Shown: positions 56,151-63,432 of the stretch, in pieces
Numbering within the stretch: the stretch's first letter is position 1
Layout: each line of letters opens with the position of its first letter
Origin: Cupriavidus sp. YR651
GTDB taxonomy: Bacteria > Pseudomonadota > Gammaproteobacteria > Burkholderiales > Burkholderiaceae
DNA: 64,000 bases
NCBI RefSeq assembly: GCF_900101625.1
Contig: NZ_FMYZ01000001.1
Span: 1,086,304 to 1,150,303 of the forward strand
Direction: 5' to 3'
Program-made: the position numbers and the translations under genes
The notes under the pieces: model-generated
Databases searched by the model: none
What the model was told of the DNA's origin: nothing
What the model saw: the letters and a program-made list of their open reading frames with translations, nothing else

Positions 56151-58199
56151 TCATTTCTGGCGCCATCCCAGCGTGACGAACCCCGCCCGGCCCTGCGTGT
56201 TGTACGGGTAGGCGAGCTGGTAGTTCTTGTCGAACAGGTTTTCCACGCGGGCGGCGACGAACCATTGCTTGTCGATGTTGTAGCGGGCGTTGAGGTTGAC
56301 GATACCGTATCCGCCCAGCGTACGCGACCCGTTGTCCAGGCGCGACGACGACACCAGCCACTCGCCGCCAAAGCGCCAGTTGCCGAAATTCCGGCCGGCA
56401 TCGAACGACGCGTGGCGCCGAGCGCGGCGCAGCAGTTGCGTATTGTTGGTTTCGTCCACCGGGTTCTGGAACGTCACGCTGGCGCCGAGGTCCGTGCCGA
56501 GCACCGTGGCGCGCCACGACGCTTCCACGCCCTGCACCTTGGCCTTGTTGACGTTCTGCGCCAGGAACAGGCCGTTGGCCTGCTGCGTGGAGACGATCAG
56601 GTCGTTGTAGCGCGTCTCGAACGCCGTGACGCGCAGCAGGCCGACGCTGGCGGTGTCGACCTGTACGCCCAGCTCGGCGGATTTGGCGCGCTCCGGCTGC
56701 AGATTTGGCTGGCCGAAGTTGGGGAAGTAGAGCTCATTGAACGTCGGCGCGCGGAATGCGTTGCTGACGTTGGCAATCAGCTTGACGGCATCGGTCACGT
56801 TGAAGCCATAGCCGGCAAAGAAGCTGCCCTGGTTGCCGAAATCCGAATAGTGGTCGTTGCGCGCGTTGAGCTGCAGCTGGTGGCGGCCGATGCGGCCCTC
56901 ATACCCGCCATAGACCGAGAACACGTTGCGCGATGGCGCGGTGTACGAGCTCGAGTTCAGCTCCTGCTGCAGGTAATCGGTGCCGAACAGCAGCGTATGG
57001 TTGGCCGTCAGCGCGTATTCGTTCTGCCAGTTGAACTGGCGCGTCCGCGTGCTGAACAGGCTGTCGAACAGGCCGTTCTTGGTGCCCTCGCTGCGGTCCT
57101 CGCTCTGGGCGATCTTGAAATGCGTGGTCCAGTCCGGCAGCAGCTTGCCGTTGACGAAGGCGGAGAGCGTGTAGAGCTCGCTGTCCATACGGAAGTCGTC
57201 GGTCGGCTTGCCGCTGGTGCTGTCGTACGACAGCTGGCTGTTGGAGTAGTACGCGGCCACGCCGGCGTCCCAGTCCTTGGTGAACTTGTGCTTCACCTGG
57301 CCCGAAACGCTCTTGTTCTCGTAAGGGTTGTCGGCCGGATTCGGGCCGATATTGCGTGCGGCGCGCGTGGGATTGTCAGCATTCCATTGCGCGGCATTGA
57401 TCGAGGAGAAGCCATCGGTCTTGAACATCGACCCCGTTACGTTGAACGAGGTATCGCCCACCTGGCCGCCGTAGCCCACGGTCCCCTGGCGCGTATTGTT
57501 GCTGCCGTATTCGACCTGCGCGTTGGCGGCGGGCGCCTGGCCCACGCCGTTCTTGGTGAAGATCTGCACCACGCCGCCGATGGCGTCCGAGCCATACAGC
57601 GCCGACACGTTGCCGCGAACCACCTCGATATGGTCGATCTGGTCCGGCAGGATATTGGCCAGCTGGGCCGTGCCGCCGCTGACTCCGGCAATGCGCACGC
57701 CATCGATCAGGATCAGCACCTGGTTGGAGTTGGCCCCGCGCATGAATAGTGTGGTGTTGGCGCCCATGCCGCCGGTGGTGGCGAATTCCACGCCGGCCTG
57801 GCCGCGCAGCAGCGAGCGCAGGTCCGGGGCCTGGGAATTGACGATGTCGTCCTGCGTGACCACCGTGGTGTGGGGCAGCGCTTCCGTCACGGATTGCGAT
57901 GTGCGCGACGCGGTGACGACCACCGGCGCCAGCGACGGCGCCGCGGGCGCGGAGGCGGGTGCGGCCTTGGGATCGGACGTTGACGCGGACGTCGGTGCGG
58001 ATGTCGATGCGGACGTAGATGCGGGTGCAGCCGGGAGTGCCGGTGAGGATGCCGATGGCGCCTCGGCCGCCGGCACGTCTTGCGCGTGGGCGGCCATGAC
58101 GGGCATGGCAAAGGCGGCGATGGCCGCCAGGATGGCGGGCACGGACGGACGGACCGACGGCATTGCCGCGACGGTCGACCTGTTGAGCGTTGAACGCAT
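56151..58199 (-). CDS. btuB: TonB-dependent cobalamin receptor BtuB
   Basis: A 682-residue outer-membrane receptor. After a signal peptide (AILAAIAAFAMPVMAAHAQ) there is a ~55-residue Ala/Ser/Thr repeat linker, then the TonB-box-like VVVTASRTSQ, a plug domain (TLFMRGANSNQVLILIDGVR and VEVVRGNVSALYGSDAIGGV-like) and a 22-strand barrel. The barrel ends FVTLGWRQK, without the usual terminal Phe. The start at 58199 has only a weak ribosome site, which fits control by the upstream cobalamin riboswitch. It heads the operon btuB-btuC-btuD-cobO-cobT-cobS-cobC. Confidence 0.94.
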   Translation of the reverse strand: MRSTLNRSTVAAMPSVRPSVPAILAAIAAFAMPVMAAHAQDVPAAEAPSASSPALPAAPASTSASTSAPTSASTSDPKAAPASAPAAPSLAPVVVTASRTSQSVTEALPHTTVVTQDDIVNSQAPDLRSLLRGQAGVEFATTGGMGANTTLFMRGANSNQVLILIDGVRIAGVSGGTAQLANILPDQIDHIEVVRGNVSALYGSDAIGGVVQIFTKNGVGQAPAANAQVEYGSNNTRQGTVGYGGQVGDTSFNVTGSMFKTDGFSSINAAQWNADNPTRAARNIGPNPADNPYENKSVSGQVKHKFTKDWDAGVAAYYSNSQLSYDSTSGKPTDDFRMDSELYTLSAFVNGKLLPDWTTHFKIAQSEDRSEGTKNGLFDSLFSTRTRQFNWQNEYALTANHTLLFGTDYLQQELNSSSYTAPSRNVFSVYGGYEGRIGRHQLQLNARNDHYSDFGNQGSFFAGYGFNVTDAVKLIANVSNAFRAPTFNELYFPNFGQPNLQPERAKSAELGVQVDTASVGLLRVTAFETRYNDLIVSTQQANGLFLAQNVNKAKVQGVEASWRATVLGTDLGASVTFQNPVDETNNTQLLRRARRHASFDAGRNFGNWRFGGEWLVSSSRLDNGSRTLGGYGIVNLNARYNIDKQWFVAARVENLFDKNYQLAYPYNTQGRAGFVTLGWRQK

Positions 58200-58339
58200 G
58201 ATGCAGGATGGAAGAGAACGGCCGGGCCCGTTCCCCCGCGGGCCATGTGGCGATGAGGCGAGCCGCGTGGGGCGGTCGCCCGCGTTCAGGCCGGTATCCG
58301 GGCTGGCGACATCAGGTCGGCCGCCTTCCCGATGCACCG

Positions 58340-58556
58340 TGTATGGTGTGGATCAGTGGCGTGTTGGCCGGCCCTGCGAGGGCGCCTCCCGGCTCCATCC
58401 GGATTCTTGGGGATGCTGACGTGTGGCGCGTGTTCGCGGTCGCTTACCGTTGCGGGGGCAGCACAGGTTGGCCTGCCCCGACGTGGCGTCGGCGCCTGGC
58501 TTCCTGTTTCCCGTTGAACTGCAGCCCTGATCAGGGTCTGCTAGCACCTGGAACGG
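58340..58556 (-). ncRNA. Cobalamin riboswitch upstream of btuB
   Basis: Read on the - strand, this leader contains the conserved cobalamin aptamer elements in order: GGTGCTAGCAGACC..., GGGAAACAGGAAGCC (near 58513-58499), GCCCCCGCAACGGTAAGCG (58459-58441), and a B12-box-like GGAGCCGGGAGGCGCC ending near 58380. It lies between the promoter at 58561-58589 and the btuB start, leaving about 140 bases for an expression platform. High adenosylcobalamin would be expected to lower expression of the whole uptake and assembly operon. Boundaries are approximate. Confidence 0.9.
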
Positions 58557-58560
58557 CGCG

Positions 58561-58589
58561 AGTGTAGGGAGTTTCAAAGTTCGCGTCAA
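58561..58589 (-). promoter_or_regulatory. Sigma-70-type promoter of the btuB operon
   Basis: On the - strand TTGACG and TACACT stand 17 bases apart, immediately before the riboswitch. Spacing and sequence fit the housekeeping consensus; transcription would start near 58554. Confidence 0.75.
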
Positions 58590-58770
58590 ATGCGGCACGG
58601 ATGCTGCGGCAATCGCCCCACACGCCGGAAGAACTACGCCATTCGGTGCTGTTCCATGCAACTTCCATGCGACAACGGGGTCAGAACCCGCTCGTTGACG
58701 ACGTGACCGACCACGCATCGGCTAGAATCCCGAAACCTGACCCACACTCCCACCGGACACGACAGGCACT

Positions 58771-59094
58771 ATGCTCAACGAACTCGAACAACTGGCCGCC
58801 AAGATCGGGCGCGTGCTGCATCATGCAGACACCCTGGCGGCGGAAAACCAGCGGCTGCGTGCGGAGATCGACCGCCTGCAGGCCGAAGCGAGCCAGTTGC
58901 GCACGGACCGCGAAGCCATGGCGGCCGACCGCGAACTGCTCAATATCAAGATCGAGGAAGCCCAGCTGCGCATCCAGTCGATCCTGGACAAGCTGCCCAC
59001 GGCCAGCGATGCACGCCAGCTCGACCTGCTGGGCGACAGCGCCACCAGCGCGGCGGCGGAAGGCGCGCACAAGGCCCCAGGAGAACACGCATGA
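58771..59094 (+). CDS. Coiled-coil cell-division-type protein upstream of zapA
   Basis: A 107-residue protein, coiled coil over about residues 3-75 (ENQRLRAEIDRLQAEASQLR is a clear heptad run). It matches the TIGR02449/ZapB-like family found next to zapA. It overlaps zapA by four bases (ATGA), so the two are made together. A structural role at the division site is likely by association, but is not shown by the sequence. A TAGAAT at about 58723-58728 could be its -10 element. Confidence 0.85.
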   Translation: MLNELEQLAAKIGRVLHHADTLAAENQRLRAEIDRLQAEASQLRTDREAMAADRELLNIKIEEAQLRIQSILDKLPTASDARQLDLLGDSATSAAAEGAHKAPGEHA

Positions 59095-59429
59095 GCAACA
59101 AGCAAGTCGAAGTGAACATCGCAGGCCAGCCCTACCGCTTTGCCATTGCGCCGGACAACGAGGCCGCGCTGCTGGAAGCAGTGGCCCTGGTCGACAACCA
59201 GATGAACAAGCTGCGTGGCAATGTCTCCGCGAAAGGTGTGGAGCGCGTGGCCGTGATGGCGGCCATCAGCATCGCGTCGGACCTGCTGGCCATGCGCCGC
59301 AAGCAGGAGGAAGACGGCGCGATTCCCGTGGACGCGGTACGTGCGCGCATCCGCGAGCTCAACGAACGCGCCGATGAAGCACTGCGCCAGTACGCGCACG
59401 TGGGCACGGGTACACGCGCACAAGGTTAA
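59091..59429 (+). CDS. zapA: Cell division protein ZapA
   Basis: A 112-residue protein that binds and bundles FtsZ at mid-cell. It begins SNKQVEVNIAGQPYRFAIAP, with the family pattern of a small beta domain followed by a long helix (VERVAVMAAISIASDLLAMR) that forms a tetrameric coiled coil. The start overlaps the coiled-coil gene. The 6S RNA gene lies downstream, as in many proteobacteria. Confidence 0.95.
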   Translation: MSNKQVEVNIAGQPYRFAIAPDNEAALLEAVALVDNQMNKLRGNVSAKGVERVAVMAAISIASDLLAMRRKQEEDGAIPVDAVRARIRELNERADEALRQYAHVGTGTRAQG

Positions 59430-59547
59430 GCAAGGAGAACGCGGGGCCTTGAATTGCGTGGACGCGGCCACATATGACGTCCATGTGAAGCCGATGCCGC
59501 GCACCGTATCAGCGTTGTGGAAAATGTAACGACGCGGCAAGTCGAAC

Positions 59548-59576
59548 TTGGTATGCCAGTCGACGCGGTGTATAGT
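59548..59576 (+). promoter_or_regulatory. Strong sigma-70-type promoter upstream of 6S RNA
   Basis: TTGGTA (59548-59553) and TATAGT (59571-59576) are exactly 17 bases apart, one of the best consensus matches in this GC-rich window. Transcription would start near 59583, about 150 bases before the 6S RNA, and run into a hairpin-rich stretch. Confidence 0.75.
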
Positions 59577-59582
59577 GTAGCC

Positions 59583-59731
59583 AGACTGCACGGAGCATCG
59601 CAGGTGCAGCAAAAAGGTTGGGTTATCGCGCCCGGCCGCCGTTTTCATCCCATCCTAGTTAGAAACGGCAAACGTCTGACATCACTCCCGTCCCGTACGT
59701 GGTGTGAACCGAGAGTCAGACGTTTGACAGT
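59583..59731 (+). ncRNA. Candidate structured RNA or 6S leader with three hairpins
   Basis: The region just after the TTGGTA/TATAGT promoter has three successive inverted repeats: CTGCAC/GTGCAG (59586-59591 with 59604-59609), GCCGTTT/AAACGGC (59638-59644 with 59663-59669), and a perfect 12-bp pair CAAACGTCTGAC/GTCAGACGTTTG (59669-59680 with 59716-59727). No convincing protein is encoded. It may be a processed leader of a long 6S precursor or a separate small RNA. The family is not one I recognise, and no expression evidence is available here. Confidence 0.45.
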
Positions 59732-59732
59732 T

Positions 59733-59945
59733 TCCCTGCCTGGTTCGTGAGGGTCATAAACTCCTTGAACCGATATGCATTGCATGGTGCGGGATTATGT
59801 CGTGTGGGCGAGCGCGTCGCCGCACTCACAGTCTGGGCCAAGCCTGGACTCCCTGAGTGGGTGATGTACCCAAAATACGACTTCCGCAGCCACTCTGAAC
59901 CTCACTTGGGTTCAGGATGCCGACCCAGCGGCCGAGGCGGGGACC
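59733..59945 (+). ncRNA. ssrS: 6S RNA
   Basis: 6S RNA imitates an open promoter and binds the housekeeping RNA polymerase in stationary phase. Evidence is its position downstream of zapA, the characteristic CTCCTTGAACCGATA and GGGTTCAGGATGCCGACC segments, which pair near the base of the central bubble, and a closing stem between TCCCTGCCT at the 5' end and GAGGCGGGGA at the 3' end. A strong terminator follows. The exact ends are estimated from the closing stem, so they may be off by several bases. Confidence 0.85.
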
Positions 59946-59951
59946 CCTCAG

Positions 59952-59985
59952 AAGGCGGTGGTTTTCACGAACCACCGCCTTTTTT
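59952..59985 (+). terminator. Rho-independent terminator after 6S RNA
   Basis: A perfect 12-bp stem (59952-59963 with 59970-59981) and 6-base loop are followed by a T run, just after the 3' end of the 6S RNA. Confidence 0.95.
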
Positions 59986-60044
59986 ATGACCAGCGTTTCA
60001 TGAACACCGATTCATGAGCGCCGTCGTACTGACCGACTGGTACC

Positions 60045-60527
60045 GTGACGCCTCCCAACGCCCAACGCGCCCGCCAGTACTGGCTGATGAAGTCCGAACC
60101 GGACGAAGCCAGCATCGATGATCTCTCCGAGCGGGGCACGCTGCCCTGGACCGGTGTCCGCAATTACCAGGCGCGCAACTTCATGCGCGACCAGATGCGC
60201 ATCGGCGACGGCGTGCTGTTCTACCACTCGTCCTGCCCCGAACCCGGCATTGCCGGCATCGCCGAGGTCTGCTCGCAGCCCTACCCCGACCCCACGCAGT
60301 TCGACGCCAAGAGCGACTACTACGACAAGGCCTCCAAAAAGGAGGACCCGCGCTGGTCGCTCGTCGACGTACGCTTCGTGAAGAAGAGCGCGCTGATTCC
60401 GCTGCCGGCATTGCGCGAACACGAGGCCCTGGCCGACATGGTCGTGCTCCGTCGCGGCAACCGGCTTTCCATCACGCCGGTCACGCCCGCGGAGTGGCGC
60501 TACATCACCGAGCGGCTGATGAAGTGA
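60045..60527 (+). CDS. EVE-domain protein
   Basis: A 160-residue cytoplasmic protein made almost entirely of one EVE domain. The conserved start YWLMKSEPDEASIDDL, the VRNYQARNFMRDQMRIGDGV segment with FYHSS after it, and the C-terminal LLRRGNRLSI-like part are all present. EVE domains belong to the PUA/YTH-like fold and probably bind modified DNA or RNA bases. The GTG at 60045 is chosen because the conserved YWLMKSEP starts before the first ATG (60087). It sits after the 6S RNA, a common arrangement in the group. Confidence 0.92.
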   Translation: MTPPNAQRARQYWLMKSEPDEASIDDLSERGTLPWTGVRNYQARNFMRDQMRIGDGVLFYHSSCPEPGIAGIAEVCSQPYPDPTQFDAKSDYYDKASKKEDPRWSLVDVRFVKKSALIPLPALREHEALADMVVLRRGNRLSITPVTPAEWRYITERLMK

Positions 60528-60537
60528 CTGGCCGGAT

Positions 60538-61350
60538 ATGCATCCTGTCCTGATTCCCGGGCTGCTGGTCCTGGGCGCATTCACCGGCTTCTGCGCCGGC
60601 CTGCTGGGCGTGGGCGGCGGCATGCTGATGGTGCCGTTCCTGACGCTGCTCTTCACCGGCATGCAGTTTCCCGACGCCGCCATCGTTCACATGGCCATCG
60701 CCACGTCGATGGCTACCATCCTGTTCACGTCGCTGTCTTCCGTGCACGCCCATCACAAGCGCGGCGCGGTACGCTGGCCGATCGTTCTGGCACTGGCGCC
60801 GGGCATCCTGCTTGGCGGGCTGATTGGCGGTGGCAAGATCTTCAGTGTGCTCAAGACCGGATGGCTCTCCCTGATGTTCGCGGGATTCGTCGGCGTCTCG
60901 GCATTGCAGATGTTGCGCAGCCGGCGGCCGCCCGCGTCACGCCAGTTGCCGGGGCCGGCGGGCATGGTCGGTGCGGGCTCCGTCATCGGCATGGTGTCGA
61001 GCCTGGTCGGTGCCGGTGGCGGCTTCATCTCCGTGCCCTTCATGACGTGGTGCAACGTGCCGATTCACAATGCCGTGGCCACGTCCGCGGCACTGGGCTT
61101 TCCGATCGCACTGGCCAGCGTCGTCGGCTACGTGTGGGGCGGCTGGAACGAGACGGGCCTGCCGCCCGGGTCGCTCGGCTTCGTCTATCTGCCCGCGCTG
61201 GCCGTGATCGCCATCGCCAGCGTGCTGACCGCGCCGCTGGGCGCGCGGGCGGCCCACAGCATGGATATGGGCGTGCTGCGCCGGGTCTTTGCCGCGCTGC
61301 TGCTGTGCCTGGCCACCTACATGCTCTGGAAAGCCTGGCAAACCTTCTGA
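60538..61350 (+). CDS. TSUP-family membrane transporter (TauE/SafE)
   Basis: A 270-residue inner-membrane protein with about eight hydrophobic segments and the two repeated TSUP glycine motifs, GAFTGFCAGLLGVGGGMLMV and SVIGMVSSLVGAGGGFISVP. The family exports sulfite, sulfoacetate and related anions, but the substrate here is unknown. It starts 10 bases after the EVE gene and is probably co-transcribed with it. Confidence 0.92.
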   Translation: MHPVLIPGLLVLGAFTGFCAGLLGVGGGMLMVPFLTLLFTGMQFPDAAIVHMAIATSMATILFTSLSSVHAHHKRGAVRWPIVLALAPGILLGGLIGGGKIFSVLKTGWLSLMFAGFVGVSALQMLRSRRPPASRQLPGPAGMVGAGSVIGMVSSLVGAGGGFISVPFMTWCNVPIHNAVATSAALGFPIALASVVGYVWGGWNETGLPPGSLGFVYLPALAVIAIASVLTAPLGARAAHSMDMGVLRRVFAALLLCLATYMLWKAWQTF

Positions 61351-61447
61351 TCCGTTGAAACACCCGGATACAGTCGCGAAGTGTCCCATGCGGAACGAAG
61401 CGCGGGGCGATGCGTCTGATTGCCATCACTTTGATCGGGAGAACAAT

Positions 61448-62140
61448 ATGAAGAAACTGCTTGCTGCCTCGCTGCTCAGCACTACCGCCGCAATGGCATC
61501 CGCGCAGACCGTGCCGCCGCCCTCTGGCGTGCTGTCCCTCTCCGCGCAGGCCGCGACCGAGGTCCCTACCGATGTGGTCCACCTCACGCTGGCTGCCGAA
61601 CAGGAGGGCGCCGAGCCGTTAGCCATTTCGTCGGCACTGTCGGCACGCACGCAGGCCGTGCTGGCGCAGGCCAAGCGCACCGCAGGCGTGGAGGCCCAGT
61701 CGGGTGGCTTCACGATCCATCCGAACACCGATCGCAACGGGCGCATCAGCACGTGGCGCGGCCGCTCGGAAATCGTCCTGCAGTCGAAGGATTTTGCCGC
61801 CGTGTCCAAGCTGGCGGGTGAACTGGCCAACCAGATGCAGGTGCAAAACGTCGCGTTCTCGCTGTCCCGCGAGGCCCGCCAGGCGGCGGAGACGAAACTG
61901 GCCGACCAGGCCGTCGCCGCATTCCGCGACAAGGCGCAGGCCACGACCAGGCTGTTCGGCTATGGCAGCTATTCGATCCGGGAAGTGTCAGTGAACGAAT
62001 CCGGCGGCATGGTGCCCCCGATGCCGCGCATGTATGCGGCCAAGGCGATGTCCGCCGATGCCGGCGCGCCGATTCCGGTGGAAGGCGGCAAGACCCAGGT
62101 GACCGTATCGGTCAATGGGTCGGTTCAGATGCTGAAGTAA
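61448..62140 (+). CDS. SIMPL-domain exported protein
   Basis: A 230-residue protein with a signal peptide (KKLLAASLLSTTAAMASAQ) and a SIMPL (DUF541) domain: VLSLSAQAATEVPTDVVHLT near the start and VTVSVNGSVQML at the end. Members are periplasmic or outer-membrane-associated; some protect against oxidative damage and others assemble into ring-like oligomers. GGGAG lies seven bases before the start. A weak GC hairpin (62147-62153 with 62158-62164) follows the stop. Confidence 0.92.
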   Translation: MKKLLAASLLSTTAAMASAQTVPPPSGVLSLSAQAATEVPTDVVHLTLAAEQEGAEPLAISSALSARTQAVLAQAKRTAGVEAQSGGFTIHPNTDRNGRISTWRGRSEIVLQSKDFAAVSKLAGELANQMQVQNVAFSLSREARQAAETKLADQAVAAFRDKAQATTRLFGYGSYSIREVSVNESGGMVPPMPRMYAAKAMSADAGAPIPVEGGKTQVTVSVNGSVQMLK

Positions 62141-62520
62141 GAAGTCGGCGCGCAGACGCGCGCCTTCCGCGAGCCACAACACTCCTCGCTCAGCCGTCAT
62201 GGCGACCATCGTTGTCATGACGCGCATCCCCGTCCGGCTATCCACGGCCTCTGGCAGTGGAGCCGGCGCGTCCTCTCACCCGCCCCTTGCGGGTACCCCT
62301 CGTCGACCCATCCCGACTCTCCATCGGTGCTCGACATCCCCATTGCTCATTGCCCGCACCCCAGCCTGATTACGCGCTTTGTAGAAGCCACGATGCCAAC
62401 CTGGCAGGTATAAGTGGCCTATGCAAAACAGGACATTCGGCCACCTTGCGACGGCATCCACACGCTTACGGACCCATGCCACCAGCGGTTGCTTGCGCTC
62501 ATCCGAGGAAATCGTCAGTC
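62141..62520. other. Low-GC intergenic region before the ADP-ribosyltransferase gene
   Basis: Apart from a 7-bp GC hairpin right after the SIMPL gene I see no gene, RNA or IS end in these 380 bases. Base composition falls toward the downstream gene. A TATAAG-like run near 62408 could be a -10 element for it, but no matching -35 is clear. Confidence 0.5.
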
Positions 62521-63345
62521 ATGCTTCGCGTCTCGTCTCAAAGCCCCGTATCCCCTACGGCTCCCCACGCGCGCTGGGCTACTGATATCCGGACGGGGGA
62601 AGCCCAACACCTTCGATATCTCGATGCATTGCTGCATGGGGAACCCGTCAGCCGCCGGCTGGAGAATAGTCAGCTTGCCCGCGCCGAGCTCCTGACTGTC
62701 TATATGCCGGACTATATCGACAGCCAGACCACGCTCGATCTGGACGACCAGATTGAAATGTTCAACAACGCATCGGCATTCCGGCGATGTCTGTTTGTTG
62801 ACTGGTATGCCATCAGCGACTACGGCGAAGCCGGATATGTCGGCATCAACCGACTGCTGAGAGACTACCCGGAAGGCACTTTCGATAACGCCGTAGTCGT
62901 GCAGCTGACCCGGGCCTTGATGCACCAGATCATGGTGGAAAAAGCGAACAACACCCACCACTGCGACGAAATGCTCTACCGGGGCGAAATCAGGAAACTG
63001 GCCGACATGCTGGAGATCGAGGAAGGAACGAATATCACCTTTCACGCCTTTACCAGTGCATCCGGAAGCGATCACGTGGCGCATTCGTTCCGTGCCGAGC
63101 TGGAATACCTCAAGCCTGACGAAATCAACGTTCTCTATGAAATAGAGCGCACGACCGTTCTTGCTGGACCCAACATTACCGACTTGCTACGCGACGGTGA
63201 GGAGGAAGTCGTGTTCCTGCCATTCTCCCGCTTCACCGTCACCGATGTCGCGTACTCGGAAGCGACCCGATCCATGACGATAGGGCTCAGGACTTGCGAC
63301 GTGGATATGCATGAGTGGGACCAGCAGCTGGCCTCTCTTTTCTGA
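62521..63345 (+). CDS. Putative mono-ADP-ribosyltransferase (R-S-E class), low GC
   Basis: A 274-residue protein with the landmarks of arginine-type ADP-ribosyltransferases: helical AISDYGEAGYVGINRLLR (97-114), which matches the Yxxxxxx-IN-xxLR pattern; the NAD-binding arginine in LYRGE (R154); an FTSAS motif (177-181) in the STS position; and the E-x-E motif in GEEEVVFLPFSRFTV (E227/E229). Such enzymes are toxins, effectors or self-modifying proteins. There is no signal peptide. The gene is ~50% G+C where sampled and uses codons such as ATA, CTA and AGG, unlike its ~70-80% neighbours, so it was probably acquired. The start is uncertain, with GAGGAA 12 bases upstream. Confidence 0.75.
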   Translation: MLRVSSQSPVSPTAPHARWATDIRTGEAQHLRYLDALLHGEPVSRRLENSQLARAELLTVYMPDYIDSQTTLDLDDQIEMFNNASAFRRCLFVDWYAISDYGEAGYVGINRLLRDYPEGTFDNAVVVQLTRALMHQIMVEKANNTHHCDEMLYRGEIRKLADMLEIEEGTNITFHAFTSASGSDHVAHSFRAELEYLKPDEINVLYEIERTTVLAGPNITDLLRDGEEEVVFLPFSRFTVTDVAYSEATRSMTIGLRTCDVDMHEWDQQLASLF

Positions 63346-63373
63346 GCAGGTTTCGGAGGTCTTTTCAATGCAC

Positions 63374-63415
63374 CCCGCAGCGAACCCCATGCGCCTGCAT
63401 GGCATTCGCTGCGGG
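63374..63415. repeat. Long hairpin between the ADP-ribosyltransferase and the CoA synthetase
   Basis: The arms 63374-63392 and 63397-63415 pair over 19 positions with only one two-base mismatch and a 4-base loop. It sits between two convergent genes, as a shared terminator would, but neither side has a T tract. Confidence 0.65.
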
Positions 63416-63432
63416 CTATGTGGCAACAGCAT

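Noticed and set aside
59725-59753. TTGACA at 59725-59730 as a -35 element for 6S RNA
   Set aside because: No acceptable -10 lies 16-18 bases downstream, and the site is within the 12-bp inverted repeat and too close to the RNA start.
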